In this document: positions 1 to 12,786 of the stretch, piece after piece
How positions within the stretch are numbered: position 1 is the first letter of the stretch
Layout of the letters: each line of letters starts with the position of its first letter
DNA from: Morchella semilibera
Taxonomy: Eukaryota; Ascomycota; Pezizomycetes; Pezizales; Morchellaceae
DNA length: 64,000 nucleotides
Direction of reading: 5' to 3'
NCBI GenBank assembly: GCA_009192285.1
Contig: WBVU01000005.1
Location: 2,002,731-2,066,730, forward strand
Program-made: the position numbers and the translations under genes
Notes under the pieces: generated by a model
Seen by the model: only the letters and a program-made list of their open reading frames with translations
What the model was told of the DNA's origin: nothing
The model's database searches: none

Positions 1-2508
1 AAACTACATGTAAGCTTAGTGAACAGCGAAGGCCTAACTCTAAGGGTCTAAATTGGCCGCAGCTGGCCAGGGTCTTCGATGTCATGGTTGTTCCTTTGGG
101 TTTCTGAAGTACCAACATAGTATAGTGGATACCTCATGAATTCCGTATTAATATTGCTTAAGATCACCATTCAACTTGATATAGAGTAAGGATTCAACCA
201 GAGCGATTTATATCTTGGCACTCGGAAAAACCTTTCCCCGCTACGGAGATATTATATAAATGCGGCTCTGCTGCTGTACCAACGGTTTTGCTGTTTCTCG
301 GCAGCAGCAAGAAGAAGGTTTCTCGGCTATTTGTTTGCGTCATTTCTTTGCTTTTTTTTTTCCACAGCCCGGATCTCAGTGCGCTTTTTTGATGCCATCC
401 ACCTTGTAGTATTTGAGTATCTGAGCTCTAATATCTATTCATTCTCGCCTTGGTACTTATGTGGTAGACATGAAGCTCTACCTCTTTTCTTTTTTCGGTT
501 TAGATATGCGATAGGCGCCGCAGCATATGATAAGACAGAGTCATACTACAGATAGTCTGGAAAACAGCGTCGGCCCGTGATCTGAATATGTATCTTTGGT
601 GGTGTAACAGAATGCATGCAGTTCTCAGCAGGGAAAGAATATCGGATGCGTGCAGCCGTAAGAGAAAAGCACACACGTACACTGTATTCATTCCTTCCAT
701 ACAAACTGCAGTTCGCAAGATCCACCACATCTTCTAGGAAATTCCTTGCGTTCCTTTGTTTTCCTTGAGTGAAAAGAGGAAAAGCAACACTAAGACATGA
801 TCTCTTCAAATTCTTCTGCGCGTTTCTTTCGTTACTACATGTAGTGTTGGTATTTTCTTTTTGTTTCCCGTTTTTCTTTTCTTTTCCTTTCCTTTCTTTT
901 CTTTCGACACGACCCCACGGTCCATTACATCGTTACATGCGATCGTGGATGTAAAGTTGACCACCAGTTCAAGAGCAGAGTATTACTGCATAATATATTT
1001 GTTTTTTCTCCTTTACCGTAAGGAACGGGAACTCCAGTAGGTGTGGTTGTCTGTGGCTGGTGACGGAGCATGTACCGACAGTCATACCTTCCTTATGTTA
1101 TTTATCACTGGTGGTTGACAAACGCCATACACCTGCATCGAAAAACGGTGGCGGGTAAACAATTATTGTCGCGATAACCGTGCGCCCCATACATAGTTCT
1201 ATATAACTGTTCGGATCCATGCTTCCACCACTGAAGTAGTCCTGCAGATGATGAGTCCACTATTTATTGCGTCTATTTTACTTCCGTCAATACGAGCGCC
1301 GGTTACCAATGGTAATCCTTTGTATTGTGTTATAGCGGGGTGAGAAATAGGATGTGTTGGCGGAAGAGATGCTGCTGGGCTGAGGTTTAAGCAAGGTTTG
1401 ATGGATCACTAGCCACACACACGTTTTTCCAACACTGCCAAGCGGCATCCAAAGCTCGGCCGCTGCCAAAATTTTTGTTGTGGTTGCACCTGAGCTTCTG
1501 GTAATACCCTAACCCTTAGAGCATATGCACCTCCCCACCCACTACAACCACACCCGCAGGCTTCTTCCGGGTCGTTGCGAAAACCATTTTAGCGGGCCAG
1601 AAAGCGGCAGCCCTGCTCATAGGCATACATGTAGGCAAAGGCTCGTGTGAAGATAGGCTTCCTGTCTCAACTACACCCCGTCCACCGTTCTGCTGTTCGA
1701 TCGTCTCGCGTACTTGGGTAGCCGCTACCTACTCCAACATATTATTTCCTAACCCTCGTTCTCCTCTCGCACACTCTCTTACCCTCTTCCTCCTCTTTCT
1801 TCCCTCCTCTTTACACTCTTCCTCTTTACACTCTTCCTGTTCTCTCTCCCCTCCCCACACCATACACAACACAACACATCGCTCTCTCCTGAGCCCTGCG
1901 TATTTGTGTTCACGTTCGCGTCCATTTTATCCTTGGCCCCCCCATTGAAACTAAAAAAAAAAAAAATACCCAAAAATACATAGTCATCAAGACTACCGCT
2001 ATTGCTACTGATCCCCTTAATCGCGTATCCACCCATCCATCCCATCATCATCATCATCATCATTCATCATCCATCATCTCCTCCACCACCTTAGCCACCA
2101 CAACCACCAGAATCACAACCATCATCCATCACCACACAACAACAATCCCCCCCCCCCACAAAACTTTTACCACCGTACACTCGACATTCTATCCACCGTC
2201 AATCCATAGTCTCATCATCATCACCCCCCCACCGTTGCTGTCTAAGCCCTTACTAGGCCCCTGAAAGTTGGTTTCACAATTTTTTTGTTTTCATCTGCCG
2301 CACAATCCTTGTCCAACCCTACATTGTCGCGCCCAGCTGTGCGCAACCTAGTCACCACTAGTCTTTTGCTAGTTGAATAAAAAAGCAAAGCGTGTCCACT
2401 GACAGTCCCTACATAATAAAGAGAACCTGCTCCCGCGGCTGTACCCGTTGCGATCTTCACAACAAATACATTTCAGTACCATAAAAAACTTATATTGCGT
2501 GTCGCTGA
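1..2508. other. Non-coding region upstream of TUP1
   Basis: No reading frame here looks like a protein. It carries pyrimidine-rich tracts (about 1740-1860), a CAT-repeat/CA-rich stretch (about 2038-2170) and three TACATGTA octamers (5, 836 and 1626). The last several hundred bases are presumably promoter and 5' leader of TUP1. I see no sharp TATA box or other site that I can support. Confidence 0.6.
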
Positions 2509-5244
2509 ATGAGTACGATGTACAGCTCACACCGTGGAATGGGGCCTGCTCCAAACAGCCGCTTGAACGAGCTGCTGGATCAGGTTCGCGCCGAGTTTGA
2601 TCAGCAGCAGGCTAGATCCAGCGAATATGAGCACAAAAGTACGTCTATAAAATACCACATGAAAATATAGCTGATTTGCCTATCGGCGGATGAAGCTAGC
2701 TCTGGCAAAGCTCATGGAACTTGTTTTGCTGACTTGGAGATAGTCAATGCCCAGACTCAGGAGATGGATTTGGTAAGGCAGACTGTTTTTCAACTAGAAG
2801 CTGCGCATGCTACAATGAAACAGAAGTACGTTCCTTTATTCATATAATTGTTTCCCATTATTAGGCCTTTTGCGCTGTGTGTGTTTTCTTCACAGTTATT
2901 TATAGAACTAGTATTCTAATCCACTCTTACCCATTAGGTATGAAGAAGAGATTGCTCGTCTCTCAAGGGAGTTGGAGGCACGCGGAGGAGCGCATGCTCC
3001 TCAACATGGGTCTCAAAATGCCGGTCCCTCGCAACCCCCTCCTCCAGCTATTGGGCACGGACCAAGAGATTTGTTTGGAACGATCATGGCAGGCGGAGGT
3101 CCTAATGGACCACCGCTAGCACCGCCACAACAAGATCCACAACAACAGCAGCATCACCCCCAGATACCTCCACCGCCACCAGCAGCCATCCCGCAAGGCC
3201 CCTCAAACCAACCGCCGCAGCAGCCACAGGCACAACAGACATACCAGCCACCCACCGGATTTCCAAATGGTAAGTCATTCATTCTTGGGTGATACAATCG
3301 AACTTACTTATTGGTCACTTGGATTTTGATTGGTCATGGGCCACTGAAGCTAATTGGATGTATTGAATTATGATAGGATACGGTAGTGGTACTCCACAGC
3401 CAGTTGCCTCTCCTGGCCCAGGCCCTGGTAAGGGCGGGAGGGGAGGAAGAGCCGGCGGTCCAGTTGGCGCCGGCCCAGGTACACCTCAGCAAAATATGTG
3501 TGCATTCCCCCCGAGCGTGGGTCCCCTCGGATTACACGCCCGAGATCTCCGCAGCAGTCATTGAACACGGCGCAAATGAACGGCAATGATTTTTCAGGTA
3601 TCGACCCAGATCGTGTGCCAGCTAGTCAGAAGAAGGAGGGTGCGGACTGGTTTGCCCTGTTCAACCCCAAGGTTCCTCGTCTACTAGATGTAGACCTCGT
3701 CCATACCCTTGAGCATAACAGTGTTGTCTGCTGTGTAAGATTTAGTCAGGATGGCAAATACGTTGCCACGGGTTGCAACCGCAGTGCGCAGATTTTCGAT
3801 GTAAAGACTGGATCAAAGGTTTCACATCTTCAAGATGAGAGTGTTGACAGGGACGGCGACCTATACATCCGAAGTGTCTGCTTCAGTCCTGATGGAAGAT
3901 ACCTTGCTACCGGTGCTGAAGATAAGCAAATTCGGGTAAGTTTACATTTCAGATATGTTGGTATTAACACACTGGTGTCGCAGATTAACTCACATCTTGT
4001 AGGTATGGGACATTCAAGGTCGTGTGATCAAACACACTTTCCATGGGCATGAGCAGGACATCTACTCTCTCGATTTTGCCAGAAACGGAAGACATATCGC
4101 TTCAGGAAGTGGTGATCGCACCGTCCGTGTATGGGACATTGAAACGGGTCAGAATGTCCTGACGCTTAGCATCGAAGATGGGGTTACCACTGTTGCTATA
4201 TCTCCTGATGGTAGATATGTGGCCGCTGGATCTCTTGACAAGAGCGTGCGTGTGTGGGATGCCCAGACAGGTTATCTTGTTGAAAGACTCGAAGGCGCCG
4301 AGGGCCACAAGGACAGCGTGTACAGTGTCGCATTCGCACCAAATGGAAGAGATCTAGTCTCCGGAAGTTTAGACAAGACAATCAAAATGTGGGAATTGTC
4401 AGCAGCAAGGGGTTTGATGCCGGGTGGCGGTACAAATCGCGGGAAGTGCGTTAAAACGTTTGAGGGACACAAGGTAAGTCTCCATACTCCCCACGCGGGA
4501 GGTTCCTACGTACAAATTTTTCATGGTGTCGGCCTATTTGAAAGTCGACCAAAGGAACAGATCAGCTGATGTATAATTATACAGGACTTCGTACTCAGTG
4601 TCGCTTTGACACCTGACGGCAACTGGGTTCTTAGTGGCTCAAAAGACCGTGGAGTACAATTCTGGGACCCCCGAACTGCAAACGCGCAACTTATGCTTCA
4701 GGGTCACAAGAATTCAGGTTAGTTCCCCCTCCAACTACACCCGAACCGGTCCCCCGCCTCTAGTTGTCCTAGAAATTTCGTTTCGAGACCTAGGACAGGA
4801 TTGGCGGGTGGTTCCGGGCTCTTGGATTCCAGTTTTGTTCTCAATGGAGCTTGCGGCTGATGAATTTCTGTTTGTCATCGTAATAGTTATCTCTGTTGCT
4901 CCAAGTCCTTCAGGGGGCCTCTTTGCAACTGGTAGCGGTGACATGCGAGCAAGAATTTGGAGGTCAGTACCTTTTGTTGTTTTCATCTCCCCACAATTTC
5001 CTTTCTTTTTTTCTCGCCTCCGGACCCTGATCGGACTATTTTATTTTTGTCTCGTTATTTCTTATTTTTAATTTCTTTTTTCCCGCCCTATTTTACCCCA
5101 CAAAACGGGGGTCCCTGGCTTGAGCCCCCACGCATGGTTTCCACGTATCCCATTTTGGTGTGGCATGAAAATTTTCCTCTGGACAACTTTACTGACGTGG
5201 GCGGTTGCTGCAGTTACGAACCCTATCACCATCCTCCTCTATGA
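2509..5244 (+). CDS. TUP1: Tup1/RCO-1 family transcriptional corepressor (WD40)
   Basis: Global corepressor that works with Ssn6/Cyc8 in the nucleus and is recruited by DNA-binding repressors. The N-terminus ([18 protein letters not shown], then [15 protein letters not shown] and [17 protein letters not shown]) is the Tup1 tetramerisation helix. A Pro/Gln/Gly linker follows, then a C-terminal seven-blade WD40 propeller with family motifs [38 protein letters not shown] and [11 protein letters not shown] model nine exons: 2509-2638, 2744-2825, 2938-3269, 3377-3427, 3490-3935, 4003-4473, 4585-4717, 4887-4962 and 5214-5244. All phases agree, giving about 583 aa, normal for the family. Intron 3428-3489 (GTAAGG donor) is needed to connect two frames in the linker. 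The last intron (4963-5213) is followed by a ten-residue terminal exon ending [10 protein letters not shown]. The ATG is the first in frame before the conserved helix. Confidence 0.95.
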
Positions 5245-8200
5245 TAATGGAGACAAATCCGGGGGATATTGGTGTGAAGTAAAATTAACATATCGAAAAA
5301 TAAAAGATCGTTTTGGGGATAAAACGGTCCAAATTTTTGATCCTTATTTACTTTTTACCGTTTTCTTTCATTATGTTCGTTTTGTTCGTTTGGAAGCTTC
5401 CAACTTTTCCCTGTTTGGTACCCGGTTCTTGCAAATCGTTTGTATTTTTGCTTTTCCTTGAGCTTTTCCTTTTTTCTTTTTTTTTTCCTCTCTGATGTGT
5501 GGCGGATGCGGGGCATTGCGGGAAGGATGTCGATGAGGCAATCTTTTTCCCACAATGGCGGGAATTATGGGATGAACCCGCAATATGCAAGCCACTAGAC
5601 GAAACCCTCGATATGTTAATGAGAAAGGCTTGAGGAGGGACACAAACTATTCTTGGAATTCAGTGCATCCTACAAGTATCTATGTTTTTTGTCTTGCTAT
5701 ATTTTTTTATTTTTGGGACCTTATTTCTCCTACATCTGGGTTCTACCCACTCTTGGCTTTTTTGTCTTCATTGTCTACATTATTTTTACGAGTTGGTTGG
5801 GCGGAAAGTGTATTGCGTTAAAAGAATGCAATGTGGTGCATTTCATAATGATCTCCGTTGTGGGGGATCCTCATGGAAAAGGCAAGATTTGTCAATAGCT
5901 TTTCGATATTACTCTCATATGAGCATTCTCGGGTATTGCTTGTGACGAACCCCATGTGCCGAAGGTGGTATTTTCGCTTGGAACCGCCCGAGCAGCAGCG
6001 CATCAGAGAGGGTTGCTCTAACAACATTGGGGTGGGCGTCCAGCAGGTGGTGGTGATGATTGATGGGAGGGGGGGGGGGGATGGTGTGGTTGGGGAGTGG
6101 GGAAAGTCTCGTAATTGAAGGAGCGCCGTTGGGCGCTCCTCCTGCAAATGAACTCCTGGGAATGTGCGTTGGTGGGTGGGTTGGGGTTACACTGGACAAT
6201 ATTGACAGACTGTCTAGACAAAAGGCGGCGGCGCGGTCTCCCTCTCTCTCTCTCTAATTTTCCCCCTCCCTTGTGTGTCGTGTGTATATCCTATGTGTAG
6301 AGCTATTCAAATGTCAACTAACTCTCTAACTAAATATGGTCTACGACCTACCTACATTACATACATGGTACATGTACCTACCTAGAGGTACGCTGTACCT
6401 ACCCACATACAGCTGGCTGGGGTACATTGTACATACATAATCAACGAGATTTACTTTCTTCAGGTTATTATTATTATTGCATGGCTACATGAAGGTATGG
6501 TACTTCATGTACCACGGTTGCATTTGCAGAGAGGTGACGGCCGGGGCAGCTTGTTATTGGTCCCGACGCTGCGACCCGTGTCCGCGGTCGCGAGTCGCGG
6601 AGTCCTGGTCGGCTACCCATGCAGATAACTTTATGTGTGTTGAATAAGCGGGCGCGCAGCTTGGAAGAGGAAAAGGCTGCGTTGTGGTGTTGTTGTGAGT
6701 TGTGATGGATGACATTGTCCAGGATGATGCGTGGTCCAAGTCACCACTATGAAATGAGTGAGTGAGTCTGTTATGAATGTAGGTATATATGTACAGTACC
6801 TATTCTATTCTAACTCATGTAGGTGTATGTACGTGTTGCTTTATCTCATCTCGATTCGTAATAATGTTATGGAGTAGGAATACAAAAGGGGGGGGGGGCT
6901 ACAAGTGAGGGAGAGGGGGGGGGTGGAGGGGGGGGGATCCCAGATATTGAATCTCAACGTTCAGATATTTTGTTACTTTTTTGGAGGGTGTGTATGTATT
7001 GGTACAGATGGTAGGTAGAATAGGCGGGAACGCTGGTTGCCCACACCTCTAAAAATAATATTCTTTTTTTTTTCGTGTTTGACGGCACTCTGACTACCGA
7101 GGAAGGGCATACATTACCGGCAGACAGACAGACCTGACAGACAGACAGGAGAAATGATAGCTGTATGAAGCATATGTAGGCATGTATGTATGTATGTAGG
7201 TAGGTGGGTAGGGCAAGTGTGAGATGGATGGACGGATGCCAGATGGATATGAGGGGGGGGTCGCTCAAGCGGTGGGGGTTGTGATGTGTGGTGGTGAATG
7301 ATGATGGTAGTGGCTGTCTGTCGAAGTAAGAGGTAAGAAGTGTAAGTAAGAAAAAAAAAACCGAGACAATCATTGCCTGACAATCATTGCCTGACAATCA
7401 ATCCTGTTCCTGACTTGTGCTGCTCCGTGCGTTGTATGTCCCAACAAGGACCATTTCCCTATCGCTTGGTGGTAGTAGTAGCTTGTAGGGCCGCGGACAA
7501 TACATTGCAGAGACACTTCAGTGTCAGTCAGCCAGAAGATGATAGTCAAAGTCATTCAGTCAGCCATGCTATATCTGGACATTGGTCAGGTAAAGTTACC
7601 GAGAATGAAGTGAATGTAGCAGATGTAGGCACACAGATAGATAGAGATTGGGTACTCAGTTTGCTGACGCCAGAGGGGAGTTACAACAGGGAACTCCCTT
7701 CTAACCAGGCAATCTAGGTAAAGTGAAGTAGATTATTGCCTGTGTTGTCGTTGTATGTGTGGCACAGGTTCCATCGTCATGGACTTAGATAATAATGAGG
7801 ATTCGCATTGACCCTAGTAACACGTCCATCCATCCACTCATCCAACAAGGTCGTTGTCGGGCACTCCTGCTAACTATCCTGGTCGACAATACATAACATG
7901 GCTTACCCAGAGCAGGTACCAGTAAATCTGAGGAGAGTGAAGGATGCGTTCAAGGCCCGGCGCAGATCTATGGCAATTGTTGTTGGATATGTGTGCGCAT
8001 CTCATCCTCTCGCTTGGTGTGCAGTGTCGCGCAGGCACCCCCCCCCCCTTCTTCTCTAACTCTCACCCCCCCCCCCTCCCCAAATCCTCTTACATACTTC
8101 TCCCCTGGTCATATCCAATTCGGGTCCTACCAACAGCCAACAATAAGAATAAAGCGGTGGGCAGGTAAACTAGTACAGTAGGAAGTTTAGCATAGTAAAT

Positions 8201-10500
8201 AAAAAACTCCTAGGTACTATCGTACTGTAGGTCACCACTAAGCTGTCCTGTCTTGTCCTGTCCATTTCAGTCCATTAATATTTGTCCGCCCCCCCCCCCC
8301 CACCCCCGTACAATGATGCTAGCTTAGATAGTCTAGAGACACCCTGCCCGCTCCTGCCTGCTACTTGTCCGTTCAGCTTCTCCGCCCACACACAGCTCAC
8401 ACCCACGCACTCTCTCTCTCTCTCACACACACGCGCGCATAGGGGCCGATAGAAGAAACACCACGGGTGGTGGTGGTAGGCCATAAATCAATCAATGAAT
8501 CAGTGAGAATAAGTGATTGAATGAATGAGCGAGAGAGAGGTACAGATAGCAGATGCGAAGACGGAGAAATACCTATCTATCCTGTCTGCCTGCCTACTGC
8601 CTACTGTCTAGCTTTTGCTAGTTGTCTATCTACTTAGCTGTCAATCTACCTAACCCATCCATTCATATCACGACAAGGAGTAACAAAAGTCCGTGCAATC
8701 AACAAAAGCGACACCCTCATCATTACCCATCAGCATCATCATCATCATCGCCAGCAGCAGCAGCAGCAGCAGCATCATCATCATCATCATCATATGCTAG
8801 CTAGCTAGCTAGCTAGCTAACCAACTCATATGTAGTCGTCTTAGAACCCCATATCTAGTCCAGATGTGCTGGTATATACATTCCGTGAGAGGAAATAAGA
8901 GATAAAGTCGTATTGCGTGTTTGAGCACGACTCAACCTGCCAATGATGGGCCCTGCTGTAGGCCACTGGATGTGCCCAGACAGCCCCGTTTTTTTTTCCC
9001 TCTCTCTCTCTCCCTTGCTGTCCCATAGATTACGAATTACACTGCGGGCACGGACACCTCATTCGTGCCCTAGCAGATCCCAACGGAGGGCTGAAAGGCC
9101 TACCTACATACATGGGCGGGAGGTCGGGAGGGAGAACGCACCCGGGAAGGCAAAGGGAAGAAGAACGAGAGAACGGGCTTGTTCTTCCTGGGTTACTCTA
9201 CTACCCTACGGTGCTACCTAGTGTAGCATGTAAGATATTTGGGCGTCCCGTACATACACCGTATTAACGCCGTACTCGATAGTAACTAAGAACAAGATTG
9301 ATTGATTTGACGGAATAATTCTACTTTCTGTCTATCTATCTATCTGCCTGTTGTCTGTCTGTCATATCTGTCATGTCCTGTATCCCGAATGCCTGGATAC
9401 ATCCACCCTCCATCCCGACTCTTATGGACCCTCCCTGCTTACATTCCCCCCCCCCCCCCTCCAAGTACTTGATATACCTAGTACTTGGGTTATAATTGAA
9501 TGGGCTTATTTTCTATACTCTTGCGGATGATGTGCGGTGATTCCCCCCCCTTCGAACATATCCCCCCCTCCCCCCCGTCCCCACTCCGATCCCCCACCTT
9601 CTGGCACCCAAAGACCCCAAAAGGCGGTTTCAAGGTTGTGAAAAAAAAATGGGTAGGGGATCCGTCAAACATCCCACATCAAGTATACTACTACCCTACT
9701 GAACGAACCCATTTGCTACTTTCCATAGTCCCATACCACCACATTTTCCATCATAATCAATCACCACACACCCGGTCAACCACCCTTCACCACCCCCTCC
9801 CCCCCCCCCTCCTTCCTTCTCAACACAGGATTATACATCATCCCGCAAATATTCGATCGAAGATTCGCCGACCTGCGATGCATGCAGCAGCGGTAGTAAC
9901 TTCTTTTGATATTCCTTTTTCCTGTTTTGACCAGGGATCTCCCACGCCGCGCTCGAGTCGTCACCTGGTCTCTACTCTTACTTGCCCACCCCCCCCAGGT
10001 CACAAACCCACACACCCCCTCTTGAACCCGCATTTCGCCTTGCAGGTATAGGACACTCTTCTAGTGGACCAATGCCGCGCGGGTGAGTCTCAAAAAAACT
10101 GAATACCAAAAAGTTTTTACATATTCTTCTTCAACCCTCTTCTCTGCTCGTGGGGGAAAAAAGGGTTCTAAGTTGTTATAAGGTGTTGAGCATCAGCTCG
10201 CCCACCACTACCACCAAGCAAGGCGCAGCTACACCTAGTCAATCCCTTTGAAAAGCAAGCCCGACGGTCCGAGACGCCTAGCCCCGGCCTCCTGGATACT
10301 ACAGATCATAACCCGGCAAAGGTTTCCCACAGTCTCACCTTTTTTTAAATCCTCAAAAAAAAAAACTTCCCCTAGCTACCGCACGCCTCTCACAGTCACA
10401 AATAACAACCGCAATTCTGGCAGCAGCAGTAGCACCAACTCCAGCTCGTGTCTGGCATCGTGACAAGACGCAGCATCGGTTTAGCGGTCCTCCTGGGGCA
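5245..10500. other. Long gene-free interval between TUP1 and the zinc-finger gene
   Basis: About 5.3 kb with no recognisable gene. It begins with the TUP1 3' UTR and ends with the probable 5' leader of the zinc-finger gene, where GT-rich donors and pyrimidine tracts near 10040-10200 hint at a leader intron. In between are many poly-G and poly-C runs (near 6069, 6888, 7254, 8039, 8285, 9446, 9799), AGAC/ATGT/GTAG short repeats (7110-7210) and one TACATGTA (6371). Short open frames here are low-complexity and lack conserved features. Confidence 0.6.
8730..8822. repeat. Compound microsatellite (CAT)n-(CAG)n-(CAT)n-(GCTA)n
   Basis: A run of CAT triplets passes directly into about seven CAG triplets, then CAT triplets again, then six GCTA tetramers. 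It lies between genes and is not part of a supported reading frame. Confidence 0.9.
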
Positions 10501-11055
10501 ATGGACATCTCTGGTCTGGTATATCGTACAAACGACCACTCAGTCTCGACTTCGGCATCGTCGCGGGGAATCATGGCTCCTCACATGCCCTTAAACTCGC
10601 AGCCGTTTGTTCAGGATCAGATGGGAAACTTTGACGCGTATCCAGCACAATTTGGGTTCGATGCATCCCAAGTTCCTCACTATCAGAGTGTAGGCGTTGT
10701 AGGACACCCACCGAACGGGTTCCCGCAACCATATGGCCCTCACCATCCAGCGCATCCTCACCATCCTCACCATCCAGCGCACCCACATCCCCATGCAAAC
10801 CAGCATCATCAACATCCTCAACCTCATCACCAGCATCCGCAACATAATCCACATCCTCATGCTCATCACCAGGGTATTCAACAGCCTACACCAACAATCA
10901 TTTCCCAGCGTGCTCCCCAACAGCAGCAGCAGCAACAACAGCACCAGCAACAACAGCAGCAGCAGCAGCATCAACAGCAACACCAGCACCAGCACCAGCA
11001 GCAACAACAGCAGCAGCAGCAGCAACAGCAACAGCAGCAACAGCAGCAACAGCAA

Positions 11056-11093
<38 letters not shown>

Positions 11094-12786
11094 GCAGCAA
11101 CAGCAGCAGCAACAGCAGATACCACAAGAAAACAGGAGTATTAATGGTCAGCGGAGAGCAACTCTAACTAGGCCGCCATTGCAGAACCCCTCAGTGCCGA
11201 CTCAGAAGCAAGCTGCGAGATCTTTGAGCTACCCCTACCCACAGTCTTCACCACCCCGCGGTAGCCCAGGAACTACCAAGGTTGCAAACCCGAATAATGA
11301 GGTGGATTTTCAGACAGATGTGGATACGTTGATGAAGGCTATTCAGGCAAAGCATAGCGTAACACTAAAATCAGAGCCAAACTCACCATCTCCAGGATAT
11401 CCTGCTCAGCAACTCAAGTCTTCACCAGTAACCCCGATACATCCCGGTGGATTCCCTCAGAGGTCGCCTTTCGGCAGTTATGTGCAGGGTGGATATTCTG
11501 GACACCCTCTAGGCAGTAATATGCAGGGCTCAGGACTCGGTGTCAACAAACTGCTGGCAGAAACAGAGGAGGTCCAGAGGTCAGGGAAGGATGAAAAGAA
11601 GGGCTCGCAGAAGGCAAAGAAGAGATATGAGTGCGATGTGCCAGGGTGTAACAAGAGTTTTTTCCAAAAGACACATCTCGATATCCACTCTCGTGCCCAC
11701 ACAGGAGATAAACCATTTGTTGGTCTTCCCGCCATCTCCCTTCTCTCCGATCTCTTTGAAATATAGAAGCTTTTCCATCGTTCGTAGCGCTGATCGTTTC
11801 CTATAGCAATGCAGTGAGCCTGGCTGTGGCCAACGTTTCTCCCAGTTGGGTAATCTCAAGGTCCGTTTTTTCTTTCTTTAGTGCTTCCCCCATATTACCT
11901 TGCCTACCCACGCGACCCTCCTCATTCGATTATTTACGGCTATCAACATGAAACTTATTTTATACTTTTTTCTTTATATAGACGCATGAACGTAGACATA
12001 CTGGTGAAAAGCCGTACTCTTGCGACTTTTGTGGCAAGCGATTCGCTCAAAGGGGCAATGTTCGCGCTCACAAGATTGTGCATGACGGTGCCAAACCATT
12101 TACTTGCCGGCTGGATAACTGCGAGAAACAATTTACCCAACTAGGGAACCTCAAGGTAGGCGCACTCAAAATTACCCCGATCATTTTAATTTAAACTTTA
12201 TTTAGAGCTCGAAATTCCCTTCCTTGGTTAAATTTCAATGCTTATTAACACGATCGCTTCCCTCCAGTCACACCAAAACAAATTCCACGCGGTTACTTTG
12301 CGCACGTTGACGGAGAAATTCGCGCTTGTTCGAGACCCCGACGACATGTCGCAGTCCGACAGGGAACTCTTTGAGTACTTTGCGGAGCTGTACAAGAATT
12401 CCAACCGTGGCATCAAGGGTCGTGGCAAGGATCGCAAGATTACAGGAACCAAGAAGGCCCGTTTGAACGATGGCGAAGTTGGTGGGAATGACCATCAAAA
12501 TGGACGTCATCACCAGGGGGGCGCAGGAGGCGACATGCACAGCTTAGGATCGCCAAACGGTTCCTGCGGCAGCAACTCGAACCCTGATGGAGGGTTTGAT
12601 TTTCCAGGTGGACACATGGACGAGGATGAAGAGAGCTCTGTAGATTCGTCTTACGAGCAGCAGCTGCCTCCCATGAGGCCTGGAGGTAACGTCGGATTGG
12701 TGCCTATGGGCGGATACCCAGAGGATTCAATGGCAATACATACCGATATGGCAAAGTACAGCCTTGATCGCAAATTCCAGCTGTAA
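10501..12786 (+). CDS. AZF1: Azf1-like C2H2 zinc-finger transcription factor
   Basis: Probable sequence-specific nuclear transcription factor. Four consecutive C2H2 fingers lie mid-protein: [54 protein letters not shown] and [19 protein letters not shown], joined by TGDKP/TGEKP-type linkers. The last finger plus the following SHQNKFH tract is the signature of the yeast Azf1 family. Four exons fit with phase 0 throughout (10501-11718, 11807-11860, 11982-12155, 12268-12786), giving about 654 aa. The N-terminal half has a His/Pro-rich tract (about residues 80-125) and a very long, mixed CAG/CAA glutamine tract (about residues 138-206). The C-terminus is Gly/Asp-rich. In yeast Azf1 acts in glucose-dependent and cell-wall gene control; function here is inferred from the fingers only. 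Confidence 0.88.
10918..11120 (+). repeat. Coding CAG/CAA repeat (polyglutamine tract)
   Basis: About 68 codons that are nearly all Gln, with a few His, inside the Azf1-like gene. CAG and CAA are intermixed, which fits an old, selected amino-acid repeat better than a recent pure-triplet expansion. The complementary strand gives a spurious poly-leucine frame. Confidence 0.95.

Noticed and set aside
3370-3564. Apparent frameshift in the TUP1 linker
   Set aside because: A 62-nt intron with a GTAAGG donor (3428-3489) joins the frames exactly and makes every downstream phase consistent.
10591-11127. Minus-strand poly-leucine frame
   Set aside because: It is the complement of the CAG/CAA tract in the Azf1-like gene.
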